Assembly (NCBI GenBank): GCA_029255685.2
Contig: CM055319.2
Coordinates: 30,971,568-31,035,567 of the forward strand
Origin: Silene conica
Lineage: Eukaryota > Streptophyta > Magnoliopsida > Caryophyllales > Caryophyllaceae
Direction of reading: 5' to 3'
DNA: 64,000 nucleotides
Part shown: piece after piece, positions 1-11,913 of the stretch
Layout: each line of letters starts with the position of its first letter
Position numbering within the stretch: position 1 is the stretch's first letter
The notes under the pieces: generated by a model
Told to the model about the DNA's origin: nothing
Database searches by the model: none
What the model saw: the letters and a program-made list of their open reading frames with translations, nothing else
Translations under genes and position numbers: made by a program

Positions 1-1734
1 TTCTCTGACTGGGAGGCAGCACTACGGAATGCTGCCATTGCTGACGGAAAGCTCAAGTACTTAACTGAGCCCATTCCGCCACACCCAGGAACTGGAGCTA
101 GAGCTAACGAAGTTCGCGCTCATAGCGACTTCGTCATGGAAGCAGGTGCGATAAAGAACGTACTCATCTATGCAATGGAATCCAATTTGCAAAGACGCTT
201 CATAACCCATGGTGCAAACAAGATTTTCACCACGCTCACTAACGAATTCTCAAAGGCTCCGAGAATCGTTTCTTATGAGCATACCTGTCGCTTCTTTGAG
301 GCGAAACTCCAGAAGGGCCAAGCTGTTAGCCCACATATTCTTCACATGATTGAGAATATCGAGAAACTGGAGGCCCTAAACTGCAAGATCAGTGAGAACA
401 TAATCGTTGATCGAATGCTTCATTCACTTCATGATGGGTTCGCCCTCTTTAGGGCCAACTATTACATGAATGACATGAAGAAGACTCCTCATGAGCTCCA
501 CTCCCTTCTTGTACAGACCGAGAAGGATCTGAAATTAAGTGGGAGCGTGAAGCAAGATGTTCTCATGATCTCCAGTAAGGGTAAGAGTAAGGGTAAAGCT
601 AAAGCTCAGGGCGACCTAACAGTAGGCAAGCCCAAGTTTAAGAAGTCAGGATTTACTAAGAGTGCGCCAGGTGAGTCAAGCAACTCACAGGGCAAAACAA
701 AGAGCAAGGATACTAGCATGGAATGTCACCATTGCCACAAGACTGGGCATTGGAGGCGCTCATGCCCCGTGTATCGTGAGGACATTAAGGCAGGCCGCGT
801 TACTCCTGTTGGTATGTCTCCTTCTTCTTTTATTCACATGATTGAGATTAACCATGCAAGTTACGGAAATTGGGTACTAGATACTGGTTGTGGTTCTCAT
901 CTATGTAATCATGTGCAGGGCCTCCGAAACCAAGAACCCCTAATCAAGGGTGAGGTTGACCTGCGTGTCGGGAATGGAGCACGTGTTGCTGCAATCTCGA
1001 GGGGAACATACGTGATCCAGCTTCCAAGTGGATTCGAGTTATCTTTATATAACTGTTATTATGTTCCTTGTTTGTCCAAAAACATTATTTCAGTTTCTGC
1101 GCTTGACAAACTCGGTTTTTCATTTGTAATAGAGAATAATAGTTGTATTTTCTCCTTACACAATATGATTTATGGCAAGGCAGTTTCCATGAATGGAATT
1201 TATGTTTTAGATCAAACCACCGAAATATTACATGTGAATAATAAGAAATTAAAGGTAGGTGACAAAGATCAAACTTACCTATGGCATTGTCGTATGGGAC
1301 ACATAAATGAGAAACGCGTGAAACAGCTCATACAGAATGGAGCTATCTCGCCCTTTGATTTCGAATCATATGGTACGTGTGAATCATGTCTCATCGGTAA
1401 GATGACTCGTATTTCCTTCAAAGGTGTTGGAATGCGCGCTGCCGACCTATTAGGACTCATACATACGGACGTAAGTGGCCCTATGTCGATCAACGCACGA
1501 GAAGGCTATAGGTATTTCATCACTTTCACGGATGATTTGAGTAGATATGGCTATGTCTACTTGATGAAACATAAAAGTGAATCCTTTGACAAGTTCAAAG
1601 AATACCAGAATCGGGTACAGAACCAGCTGGGTAGAAAGATTAAAGCACTACGTTCGGATCGTGGTGGTGAGTATCTTTCACACGAGTTTGATCAACACCT
1701 TAAAGACTGTGGCATCGTGCTACAGTTGACTCCA
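1..1734 (+). pseudogene. copia gag-protease-integrase, first half (interrupted)
   Basis: The frame is open from base 1 (a Met lies at 136) to the insertion point at 1734, so the true start is left of the window. In order it shows a UBN2-like gag region, a zinc knuckle CHHCHKTGHWRRSC (724-765, CX2CX4HX4C), the protease active site DTG (880-888), the integrase HHCC region (WHCRMGH at about 1282, then CESCLIGK) and the catalytic core with HTDVSGP, TDDLSRYGY and RSDRGGEY. The reading frame then runs a few codons into the inserted LTR and stops at 1786-1788. The rest of the integrase continues at 4227. Protein and order are clear; the gene is broken by the insertion. Confidence 0.92.
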
Positions 1735-2928
1735 TGTAACACCCCCATTTATTCAAGAGCCTTTAGCAAGACATTCTCGAGTAAATAGAGCCGTTACCAT
1801 CTCGGAAGACCCGAGGTAGTGAATAACAAAGTAAAACAATACAAAGTACTTTATATAAAACCGATAGAATTTAAACTTTTGTTATAACAGGAATTACATA
1901 GAATATAAAAGCACAACTGACGACAACTCTATATGTGATGTAGATCTAAGTCGGTCTCAAGTCCGCATCTCACATTCCTGTCCCAGCTCCTGGTTCATCT
2001 GTCTCTTCCCTGAAGAATCTACTCCCCATTCCGGATCATCGTAGGTGTCACACGAATACACAGGGTCAACCGCGAGGTTGAGTAGGTAAAACAGCTAAAA
2101 CAGAACATAACAATAGAACTGTATCCTCCTCCATCTCCATATCATTCGATCATCCACCACACCTCCACCACTTCACACCTCCATCATACCATACCTCCCA
2201 ACACCCACATCTCCCATGGCCATATCACAAGTCCCATATCACAAGACCCATATCACAAGACCCATTCCACATCTCCGTTCTCCACAATAAGCAGTAATAA
2301 GCAATCAATCACAATATATCACAATTAAATATATCAATCAGATACTGAGTGTCCTCATGTCAGATAACAATTACAGTCATAGATATTCCCCTACCTCAAT
2401 TGCGGATTGACAACCGACCAGCTGCTAGACATGTTCCACCTCGAACAACCGAACTCAGTTCCTATAATTAGTATTGTATATCAATTTCTACCCACACAAT
2501 CGCATTACTAAAATTACTTGACCAAGTTCGTATTCGTATCAATTATTATGAACTCCTCATTCATATCAATCATCACTAGTCAATTAAAATCTACTAATTA
2601 TAGACTTACTATATGTACACAATAATAACATAATTAGTTTATATCATATAACCATAACCCATGATAAAAATAATAACAACACCACTAATCATAACAAAAT
2701 TAATGTGAGTAATGATAATGATAAAACAATATGTAATAATAATAATAATGTCGCATGAAATAAAACAATAACATATGATACGATATTATTATCGATAATA
2801 CTAATAACAATATTAACAACAATATCAACCATAACAATTGCCAATAACATGATTAGTACTAATAACAATAATAAGAAGTTAAATATTATTAAACATGATA
2901 ATTATGACATTTGCCAATAATATACTTA

Positions 2929-2983
<55 letters not shown>

Positions 2984-4221
2984 GACCACTAGCAACCACG
3001 CATAACTCCAACATTCCTCTACCAAACCCGTATAAACCATGACCTCTCAGCTAAAATACACGCTTCTGACAGCCCCCTTTCGACAGCCCCTTTCGACAGC
3101 CTTTCAACGCCTGTACCACCACCCAACCGTGGTGGCTACCACCACTGTACTCTGAACTTCGCACTGACCCGACCCCGACACCTGACTCACCCAAACAACC
3201 CCTCGAAAGCAGTGGCAAAACCCACACCAGCAACACCTTACCACAAACAGTATGTTTCTGCCCCTCGGAAAACCGCCCTCTAACACCACCGTCTCCACCA
3301 ACAATCACTGCTCTCAATCCCTCACCTCACCCACAAACCCCCGGTGCCAAGCACCATCCGTCGATGCCCCCAAACACCCTGAAACAACCTCTCTAAAAAG
3401 ACAGACACATCACGAGTCCCTGTTTTGGTTTCCTTAAACACTATGTCACGACCACCACCTCTGGACACCATACACCATCTCGCCACCACTACTACAACCT
3501 ACAACATACCATTACACATGGCCCATGAACGGACTCAGACCCAAAACACCAATACGCGACCACAACAACGGACATAAAACGTACGCAGAAACAGACATCT
3601 GAAAACGATTGAATAAACAGCCTGACACTCCGATTCAACACCCTATTTAACGGCCTACGGTGGTCAACGGCGACTCCCTTGTGGTCCATATTTGATTACT
3701 ATGCACTAAAGGTTGAAGACATGCTAAGAACAACAACTATAAACACATATACACGATGAACAGGTCATTTTCGAAACGACTCAAAAATAGAAAAACGTGA
3801 GGAACCTGGTGAGTGTACCTGTTTCTGTGCGCTATCGACCCATCTTACGTCGCCCTAAACCACCGTCAAACACTCCCTCCTGCTCCTGGGAGGTGGCGGC
3901 AGATGGTATACGAGAGGAGGAGGGGTGTTGTTAGGTTAGGGTTAGGTTTTTAGGTGGAGTTTATATGTCGGTATACTTAGAGGGAATAAGGTGTTATGGT
4001 CTTGTGTTGTGTCGGTTTGGGCTGGTACAGCCGTTGGCACACGCTTCGAGGCCCATAACAAACATTATCACGCATATCGATAGCTAATTACCCATGCTTA
4101 ATACTTCACTTATAACATATAAGGTGTAACAACACCATTTGATAAGTTAATTATTGGATATAAACTATCAAAGCGTCAAAATAAATAAAACAAATATCAA
4201 TATAAAATACGGAATATTACA
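1735..4221 (-). mobile_element. solo LTR of a Ty3/gypsy-type element inside copia integrase
   Basis: This 2487-bp block begins TGTAACACCCCC and ends GGAATATTACA on the plus strand, so it has TG...CA ends. It is flanked by a perfect 5-bp duplication CTCCA (1730-1734 and 4222-4226). Removing it and one duplication rejoins the integrase frame. Read on the minus strand it starts TGTAATATTCCGTATTTT, close to the LTR start of the gypsy element at 9098 (TGTAACAGCCCGTATTTT), so it is probably a reverse-oriented solo LTR of a related chromovirus. No coding potential, PBS or second LTR is seen. It holds a TAA microsatellite and a C-rich stretch at 3050-3450. Confidence 0.85.
2931..2983. repeat. (TAA)n microsatellite
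   Basis: About 17 uninterrupted AAT/TAA units lie inside the solo LTR, within a broader AT-rich stretch (2640-2990) that also contains scattered AATAAT runs. Confidence 0.95.
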
Positions 4222-6412
4222 CTCCACCTGGAACACCACAATTAAATGGTGTGTCCGAACGGAGAAATCGAACTCTACTCGATATGGTTCGATCCATGAT
4301 GAGTCACACCGTCGTGCCTGATTCATTGTGGGGCTATGCTCTTTTGTCGGCCGCTCTAATACTTAACCGAAGTCCGTCTAAAGCTGTAGACAAGACTCCA
4401 TACGAATTATGGAAGGGAACGGTCCCTAACTTGTCCTTTATTCGGGTTTGGGGCTGCGAGGCTTATGTTAAGTGGAGACACGAGGATAAGCTCGGCCCGC
4501 GATCGGTCAAGACATACTTTATAGGCTATCCAAAGGGAACTTTTGGTCATTACTTCTACTCGCCTACCGAACAACGTGTTTTTGTTGCGGCTAGTGCGAC
4601 GTTCTTAGAGAAAGAATTTCTCGAGAACAAGTCGAGTAATAGAACTTTCGAGTTATCGGAGGTTCAAGAACCAACTACCGAGCAACCATTGGAGGAAACA
4701 GTTCCTTCAACCGAGGCTGCGGTAGATATTCCTGAGGAACCTAGGAGGTCGGGAAGAGTCTCTATTCCTCCGGACAGTTACATTGGTATGGTCGAGGAAC
4801 ATGATACAGATGACGTCTTACTCCTAGAGGGTAATGAACCCACAACCTATAAAGGTGCCATGACCAGTTCTGACTCAAAGCTATGGCTAAAAGCCATGCA
4901 ATCCGAGATGGACTCCATGTATGAGAACAACGTGTGAGATCTTGTGGACCTACCTGCAAAGGTACGTCCCCCTCAATGCAAATGGCTTTACAAAATAAAG
5001 CATGCCGTGGAAGGACAACAAGATATCCACAAGGCTAGACTAGTTGCTAAAGTTTCACTCAAGTGCCAGGCTTGCACTATGATGAGATCTTTGCACCCGT
5101 AGTCATGCTACGTTCCATTCGGATTATCTTAGCGATCGCCGCATTTCATGATTATGAAATATGGCAAATGGACGTTAAAACCGCCTTCTTAAACGGTTAT
5201 TTGGAGGAAGAGTTGTACATGGTACAACCCGAGGGTTTTATCGATCCAGCACATCCTAAGAAAGTTTGCAAGCTTAAGCGTTCCATCTATGGACTTAAGC
5301 AAGCATCGCGGAGTTGGAATCATCGCTTCGACCAAGTGATAAAAGAAAATGGGTTCATTCGATCAGTCGAGGAACCATGTCTCTATATCAAGTCGAGTGG
5401 GAGCAAGATTGTATTCCTAGTACTGTATGTCGATGACATACTCTTGATTGGGAATGACATACCTCTCTTGTCTTCGGTTAAAGCATGGTTGAAAAACCAT
5501 TTCCAGATGAAAGATCTGGGAGAGGCACAAAGAATTTTGGGCATCCGTATCTACAGGGATAGATCACGACGGATGTTGTCTCTCAGTCAGGAGTCTTATA
5601 TAGATAAGATTCTAGAGAGATTCAGTATGACGAACTCCAAGAAAGGGTTCCTTCCTATGACTCATGGGCTTCACTTGAGCAAGACTCAAGAAGCTAAGTC
5701 ACTGGAAGAGAAAGAGCGCATGAGTCGGATTCCTTATGCTTCGGCAATAGGATCGATCATGTATGCCATGATATGCACACGTCTTGACGTTGCATATGCA
5801 TTGAGTATGACAAGTCGATTCCAAGCTCATCCAGGTGAACAACACTGGATGGCCGTGAAAAACATTCTTAAGTACCTACGGAGGACTAAAGATTGGGGAT
5901 TGACTTACGGAGGCGACTCGACGCTCTGCGCCACGGGTTACGCAGATGCTAGCTTCCAAACGGATCGAGATGACTCGAAATCTCAGTCTGGATTCGTTTT
6001 TACTCTTAATGGCGCTGCTGTCAGCTGGAAAAGTTCTAAACAGAGTGTTACAGCAGATTCTACGACTGAGTCCGAGTACTATGCCGCCTCAGAAGCAGCT
6101 AAGGAAGCAATATGGATGCGTCAATTCTTACAAGGACTATCAGTAGTGCCTAGTTCGAATGACCCAATCACCGTTTATTGTGATAATAAAGGTGCCATCT
6201 TCCAAGCTAAGGAGCATAAGTCTAGCAACAAGGCTAGGCATGTACAACGGAAAGCTCATCTAATCAGAGATTACGTGGAGCAAAAGGAGATTTTCATTGA
6301 TAAGATCGCTACGGATGACAACATAGCTGATCCTCTCACAAAAGCATTACCACGTGATAAGCATGAAGGGCACATTCATTCCATGGGAATTGGATGTGTT
6401 CCTACGTTGTAG
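4222..6412 (+). pseudogene. copia integrase C-terminus, reverse transcriptase, RNase H
   Basis: The second half of the polyprotein starts right after the target duplication with the GTPQLNGVSERRNRTLLDM region of integrase. The GKR-like C-terminal region and acidic linker follow. An in-frame TGA at 4935-4937 replaces the tryptophan expected in the NNVWDLVDLP-type start of the RT domain. One G appears lost near 5051, shifting the frame. From 5063 the RT is open again: MDVKTAFLNG, QASRSWN and the catalytic LYVDDILLIG. The RNase H follows with GYADAS, TDSTTESEYYA-like and YCDNKGA motifs, and ends at the stop at 6410-6412. Family assignment is certain; the copy cannot make a full polyprotein. Confidence 0.92.
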
Positions 6413-7274
6413 TACTCTTTTATGAATTCATGTAATAATTCATTTTCTCGTGTACTCTATTCAACCTTATTGTTATGATATAAAATGTTTTGTTTTTCAT
6501 GTGGAATCGTACGCCAATTTTGAACACCACAAAGTGAACTGATTAACATTACATCGTTTTGGTCCTTGATTACCCACTTGAGCTGATAACTCGGGTAATC
6601 ATTTTGTGACGTTGGTTGATGGTGGGTTCAACGAGCCATAAGTCACGTGGATGACTGACCAATCACAAAGGCGAGTTATACGGATATCTCGTAGGACACC
6701 CCGTGACAACGTTATGGAGTCCTAAATGTTTTATAACATTGGGTGCCTGGTCGTGGATAGGACCTCCATAGTGTTCCTTAGAGTCGAGTCTTTTGACCTT
6801 CAACTGTCTCTTGAGATTAAGACAGATTTTGGGTAACTTTGGTTTCTTTCCCACGGTCACCGTAACAGGGGCCAAGAGGATTTTTTCTGGGTTATTTCAT
6901 GCTGGGCGATATCGGCAGGATTTGAGTTGAGGGAAATATCCAAACCCTTATCAGGATTTTATCATTTCTCAGGGCCACTCGAGGAGTAGTAACTGAAATG
7001 CATGGCCATGCTCGAATACAGATTCGTTTTATCAGTTAAGTTACTCTCTAGTCGGGGAAACCACTCTTGATACAGATCGCTTGTGAGATACGACCTTTGC
7101 GAATGCGGATTTGCAAATTGTCTTACATTGAGTGGGAGAAATTTTAAAAGGATATGAGATTCGGTTATCGCACCTACACTTGTACGGACAAGTGGGAGTT
7201 TGTTGGAGCTTGTGTCCTCCACATGTAGTGTGATAACGTCATTGCACATACCCTTGTACGGACAAGTGGGAGAT
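6413..7274 (+). other. copia 3' untranslated region with polypurine tract
   Basis: 862 bp of non-coding retrotransposon sequence between the RNase H stop and the 3' LTR. It ends in the polypurine tract CAAGTGGGAGA directly before the LTR. A second, near-identical tract with the first bases of an LTR (TTGTACGGACAAGTGGGAG, then TTTGTTGGAGCTTGTGTCC) lies about 74 bp upstream at 7180-7219, a partial duplication of the PPT/LTR junction. Confidence 0.8.
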
Positions 7275-8273
7275 TGTTGGGGCTGGTGTCCTTGACAATT
7301 AAGTACAATGACTTATTAAATCTCTTTAAGGATCACAAGGGCATACTTTTGTATTATTACCAGTTGATCCACGTTTATCAATAACGGTTGGCTTGCTAGA
7401 TAAGTTTGACGTTATTGTCATACGGATGGCGGTGATCAACTGGTCCCTATACGTCACACCTGTAGGACACGTTTGAGAGATGTGAAGGTATGAAAATACA
7501 GTCACATTTATGCCGGATAAGACTAAACAGTTAGTCAGAGGTATTGACTATTAAATTAGTCAATAAGATGTTGAGATTATTATTTAATACGGATTAAATA
7601 ATTTTAGCTAATACGGATTACATGTTTAATTCGTAAATTAAATATAAACGGTATATATTTAATTAAATATTGTATTCGCGAATTAATATAAACAGTTATA
7701 TTAATTTGGGTAATTATACAATATCGTATTTTGTCAGACCATTATTAATATATCGACTGTATTGATATCTGATAACATGTTACGATTTATAATTAAAATC
7801 CCGCGAATAACTTATAGCTAAATGGGTCGAATCATGAATTAGAATAAGGTAAGAGTGGAAAGCCCAGCCTTACCCTATTCAAATATTTCGGCCAAGTGTA
7901 GTATATAAGGAGGAGACTTCTCCTTATGTAAAACACTGTTGTTGCACTGACTAAATAATTCTCAAGAAAATTAGGGTTTTGAGAGCATTCTTCTCCCAAA
8001 ACCTCAGATCTCACATCTAAAACCTAAATAGCTCTCCCAATATTGCAAGGCAGTTGGAGAGGATTTCTAGCACACGCGGCCACGTCTCATTCTAAGTCTT
8101 GGGTGCAAGTTATAGGAGGGAATTTGTGTTAATTCCTGTTCTTAGGCCTTTCGCACAAGGACTAAAGGTTGTACTTCTTTTCTTATCCTTTTTAATCTTA
8201 TGACTATAAACACAACTGTATTTTTCATTATAATCCTGCAAGTTTAGGGTGAATACATGCTTTATTCCCCACA
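7275..8273 (+). repeat. copia 3' LTR
   Basis: Starts TGTTGGGGCTGGTG after the polypurine tract and ends TTATTCCCCACA, giving TG...CA with near-inverted termini. Length is 999 bp. LINE coding sequence follows immediately. The 5' LTR is not in the window, so the target duplication cannot be confirmed; the bases following the LTR are TAAAG. Confidence 0.85.
7902..7910 (+). promoter_or_regulatory. TATA box in copia LTR
   Basis: TATATAAGG lies 370 bp before the LTR end, the usual U3 position for the retrotransposon promoter. A leader with GGAGGAGACTTCTCC, a short inverted repeat, follows it. Confidence 0.55.
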
Positions 8274-9097
8274 TAAAGGGATCGAATAAGGCCAAGGGCT
8301 CTCTAACTTTAAAGTTGGATATGGCAAAGGCTTATGATCGAATTGAGTGGAGCTTTCTTGAAAGGGTGCTTATTGTTATGGGTTTTGATCGGAACTGGGT
8401 GGCGAGGGTGATGGCTTGTGTGACTTCGGTGTCGTTCTCGGTTCTTATTAATGGGAGTCCTACACAGGAATTTCGTCCATCTAGAGGGTTGAGACAGGGT
8501 GATCCGTTATCACCTTATCTGTTTATTCTTTGTGCTGAAGTTCTGTCTAACATGATGCGCCGGGCGGTTGAGTGTAATTCTCTTCATGGTATTCGTGTGG
8601 TGGCAAGAGCCCCTGCTATATCCCATCTTCTGTTTGCCGATGACAGTATCTTTTTTGCGAAGGCTACGTTGCATGAGGTCGAGGTAATTATTGATATTTT
8701 GAGAAGTTATGAAGCGGCGTCGGGGCAATTGGTTAGCAGAGAAAAAACAACGGTATCATTTAGTAAAGGAGTTCCTCTTAATATTCGGAATAATTTAGCT
8801 ACAAGGCTGTGTGTGACTGAGGTAACGGAGCATGACAGATACTTAGGTTTGCCTACTGTGGTGGGTCAGTCAAAGAAAGGTCTAACTGACTTGATTCGTG
8901 ATAAACTTAGTAAGCGACTAAATGGTTGGCGTGGAAAATTATTGTCTAGGGCAGGTAAGGAGGTTCTTATAAAGGCTGTGGCCAATTCACTCCCTACCTA
9001 TGTGATGAGTGTTTTTAAACTTCCCGCTAATTTTTTTGATGAGCTACGTTCCTTAATATCCCGGTTTTGGTGGGGCCATGAAGAAAGAAAGCGGGGT
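8274..9097 (+). pseudogene. LINE (L1-type) reverse transcriptase fragment
   Basis: An open frame continues from the end of the copia LTR to the gypsy insertion. It reads through typical plant LINE reverse transcriptase: [18 protein letters not shown], the [21 protein letters not shown] block, the catalytic [10 protein letters not shown] and the thumb region ending in [12 protein letters not shown]. The N-terminal endonuclease and first RT blocks must lie left of the window beyond the copia element. The fragment is interrupted at 9097 by the gypsy element (target GGGGT at 9093-9097) and resumes at 16402. Two insertions make it a dead copy. Assignment is certain. Confidence 0.93.
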
Positions 9098-10030
9098 TGT
9101 AACAGCCCGTATTTTTCGTAAAGGAATATTTTAATAAAATAAAGTTATTTACGGAGTTTAATAATAATTTAATAATAACCGTAAGTTTTATTTTAAGATA
9201 TAACGTTAAAGTTCCGTCTTAAGTTGTTTATTTAAGAGGTCACAGTTATTTGGTAAATTCCGTTTTAAGTTGTCCGCTCCTTACATTTTGCAAACCCGAC
9301 TCAAGTCCATAAAGGACACCCTCCTTCTTCTTTATCACGTTGAAACCCTTCACCAAATAATAAAACAGTAACTTGTTTTCCTCCATTTCCACTCTTTTCA
9401 TCTTCACTAAATCATCATCCATTTTCTCGTTTCAACTCGGTTTGACTCAAGGTTTTCACCATCGCATTCCTCTCTCCATTTCTGATCTTTCTATCACTTT
9501 CGTTTTCAATTTCGTGAAACTTCATTTCGGGGCTGTTTTGCCTTAATCACGAAATTATCATTTTAATCCGTGTTTTTGTGCTTGAAGGTGGAGCTAATAA
9601 CAACCCAGAGGAAGAGCTTGTGATCCTTGAAGAGTAAACCGGAGCATTCGCGGAGTAAAGGTGACGATAATGAGAAACTCGGCCTTTTGTCTAAATTAGC
9701 ACTTTATGTGATTTTGGTTGTGTTTGATGAATGTTAGTTTAGTCTTAAGTTCTTTAATGTTCTTATAATGTCTTATAAACTGATTTTGGTGAAGATTTGA
9801 GGAAGAATTTGATAAGAAAGTGAATTTAAGAGTATACATGTTAAGACCGGTTTAATTTGTGATTTTGTTGTTAAGACACGAAATGATTGTTTGTATACAT
9901 GTTTTTATGTGTATTTGACGTGGTAAACATGCTGGGAATGTCGAATTATTACCTAGAAACATGTATAGGAAGGATTGGTAATGGATTGGGAACGATTTCA
10001 ATTGTCGAAATGTGCGATTTTGGGAACAGG

Positions 10031-10326
10031 GACTCCCAGCCGGTTGGTTGACCGGCGGCCGGTCAACCGGCTGAGAGTCTCGTAGGTGGATTTTGAAGAA
10101 CACTGAGGAAGGACCCTCAGCCGGTCGGCCGGCAGCCGGTCAGCCGGCTGAGAGCCCCTTCTTGGTGTTTTGAAGTGTGAAATTGAGAGTAAATGACTCT
10201 CAGCCGGCCAACCCGCAGCCTGTGCTGACCGGCTGAGAGCCCTTTTGGTATTTTGAAGTTGTTTTTGAAGAGTCAATGACTCTCAGCCGGCCAACCGGCA
10301 GCCTGTGGCTGACCGGCTGAGAGCCC
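10031..10326. repeat. array of four palindromic AGCCGG/CCGGCT cassettes
   Basis: Four units at about 10031, 10111, 10196 and 10279 (steps of 80-85 bp). Each opens with CTCAGCCGG or CCCAGCCGG, has a GC-rich centre such as CCGGCGGCCGG, and closes with ACCGGCTGAGAGCC or a close variant. The arms can pair, giving a stable hairpin in RNA or single-stranded DNA. The same array is present in the 3' LTR at about 14715-15010. Confidence 0.85.
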
Positions 10327-10702
10327 CTGATGCATAATAAATTGCTTATAACTTTTGATTCATATGTCGGATTGCATTGATTCTTTTTCCGTATGCTTCG
10401 TATGCATGTTTGGAGTCCCCGAGGTTCGGGCGACACTATATTGGGTTCGGGAATAGAGTGAGGATAGAGACCCCCCGGTCGGGCAACCGAAAGGGAAACC
10501 GGCTCTCCCTCGGCTTAATTCCCGGGGTCAATTAAGTGTTGGTTTGAGTATACGTCGCTTGCATGATTGGTTATGAATCGAGTAAGTTCAGTAATAAAGT
10601 TGTCGGACTGTGATTTGGTTTAGGTCATAGTTTTGACGTGAAATGTGTTGTAGAACTGTGATTTGGATTAGGTCACAGTTTGGAATGTATTGTATTGTTG
10701 TA

Positions 10703-11060
10703 GGACTGTAATTTGGATTAGGTTACAGTTCTGTGTTGCCTTTGGATTATGGGGTATGTTGTTGTAGGACTGTAATTTGGATTAGGTTACAGTTCTGTGT
10801 TGCCTTTGGATTATGGGGTATGTATTGTTGTAGGACTGTAATTTGGATTAGGTTACAGTTCTGTGTTGCCTTTGGATTATGGGGTATGTTGTGTTAGGAC
10901 TGTAATTTGGATTAGGTTACAGTTCTGTGTTGCCTTTGGATTATGGGGTATGTTGTTGTAGGACTGTAATTTGGATTAGGTTACAGTTCTGTGTTGCCTT
11001 TGAATTATGGGGTATGTATTGTGGTGGGACTGTAATTTGGATTAGGTTACAGTCTTGTTT
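10703..11060. repeat. 64-66 bp minisatellite in LTR
   Basis: Six units begin at 10703, 10767, 10833, 10897, 10961 and 11027. Each starts GGACTGTAATTTGGATTAGG and ends in TTATGGGGTATG plus a short tail; the last unit is divergent. The 3' LTR has only three units (15387, 15451, 15517), which accounts for almost all of the 195-bp length difference between the LTRs. Confidence 0.92.
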
Positions 11061-11913
11061 GCCTTTGTATTTGAGGTGTATTGTTGTGAAACTGTGATTA
11101 GGATTAGGTCACAGCTTTTGGTTGCCTTTGTATTTATAAGGTGTATTTGTGCATATGGACACTAATTGCTGATATGGTATATACTTGCCTAGGATGGGGT
11201 ACAGTGTTATATACTTGTTGTTGTACATCTGCTTGCCTAGAGTTGGTACAGTGTCAGATATGTATGTTGATAGTGATGAGTATATTACCTTGTTTATAGT
11301 ATTGTTCATCCAAGGCATTGGATGACTCTTTATTCAGTTTCGTAAATGGTTTGGATTGAAAGACCCCCCGGCCGGGCAACCGGAAGGGAAACCGGCTCTC
11401 CTTCCAAATAGTTTCCGAAGATGGTTGAGAGCCTTTGCATAGTATTCGCATGATGATAGGAATTTGAGATGTTGAGATAAATGCTTCACATGATTGTTTA
11501 TGTTGGAGTATAATACTTGTATTTACATGTCCTGTGTTGTATGACATTAGGTGGCTATGAGAACTCTAGTCACTCCCCACTGACTGTGGCGCACATGTTG
11601 TATGTGTGTAGGTACTTAATGTTGTTCTTCAGGGGGTTACGTTGAGGCTAGCGAGCGATGATCCTTCATCGATGATTACCCATTCGTTAGCTAGACCTTA
11701 GCTTTATGTTTTCAGTATTTTTGTGCCTGTAGGGATATGCTATCCCGGGCTGCTTCTGTATAGTACTTATATACTTATCTATGTTTTTATCTTCCGCATG
11801 TTTAGTTTGTTAAAACACCTCGCATGTTTATTTATGTTGAAAAGTTTTAATTCCGCTGCATTTTTAGTACTTTGTGTGTTTTAAATTTCCGCTTTCGCGA
11901 GGGGTTTTACAGT

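Larger units (their letters stand above)
1..8273 (+). mobile_element. Ty1/copia LTR retrotransposon, left end outside window
   Basis: Copia-type order is visible: gag with zinc knuckle, aspartic protease, integrase, reverse transcriptase and RNase H, then a purine-rich tract and a 999-bp 3' LTR. The 5' LTR and gag start lie left of the window. The element is inserted in an older LINE, whose reverse transcriptase resumes in frame directly after the LTR at 8274. A solo LTR (1735-4221) splits the integrase. One in-frame stop and one frameshift in the second half make the copy defective. The PPT and LTR start (AAGTGGGAGATTGTTGG) resemble Tork-type copia elements, but the lineage is not settled. 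Confidence 0.93.
9098..11911 (+). repeat. 5' LTR of gag-only gypsy element
   Basis: 2814 bp, from TGTAACAGCCCG to GGGGTTTTACA. In order it holds an AT-rich U3 start, four GC-rich palindromic cassettes (10031-10326), a related CCCCCCGGTCGGGCAACCG block (about 10470), six 64-66 bp minisatellite units (10703-11060) and a second CCCCCCGGCCGGGCAACCG block (about 11362). Confidence 0.93.

Noticed and set aside
3051..3689. Several ORFs of 60-90 codons in the C-rich part of the solo LTR
   Set aside because: Low-complexity sequence in a non-coding LTR, with overlapping frames and no motif.
3931..3955. Telomere-like GTTAGGGTTAGG words
   Set aside because: Only two or three imperfect units inside an LTR; no array.
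10031..10326. Regularly spaced palindromic repeats that resemble a CRISPR array (also 48143-48586)
   Set aside because: The units lie inside eukaryotic LTRs, differ from each other, and occur identically in both LTRs of one element. No cas-like gene exists in the window.
9852..10436. Minus-strand ORFs rich in GSQPVDR-type residues across the GC cassettes (repeated at 14536-15120 and 48005-48626)
   Set aside because: They are translations of the palindromes; they overlap non-coding LTR, differ in frame between units and have no family resemblance.
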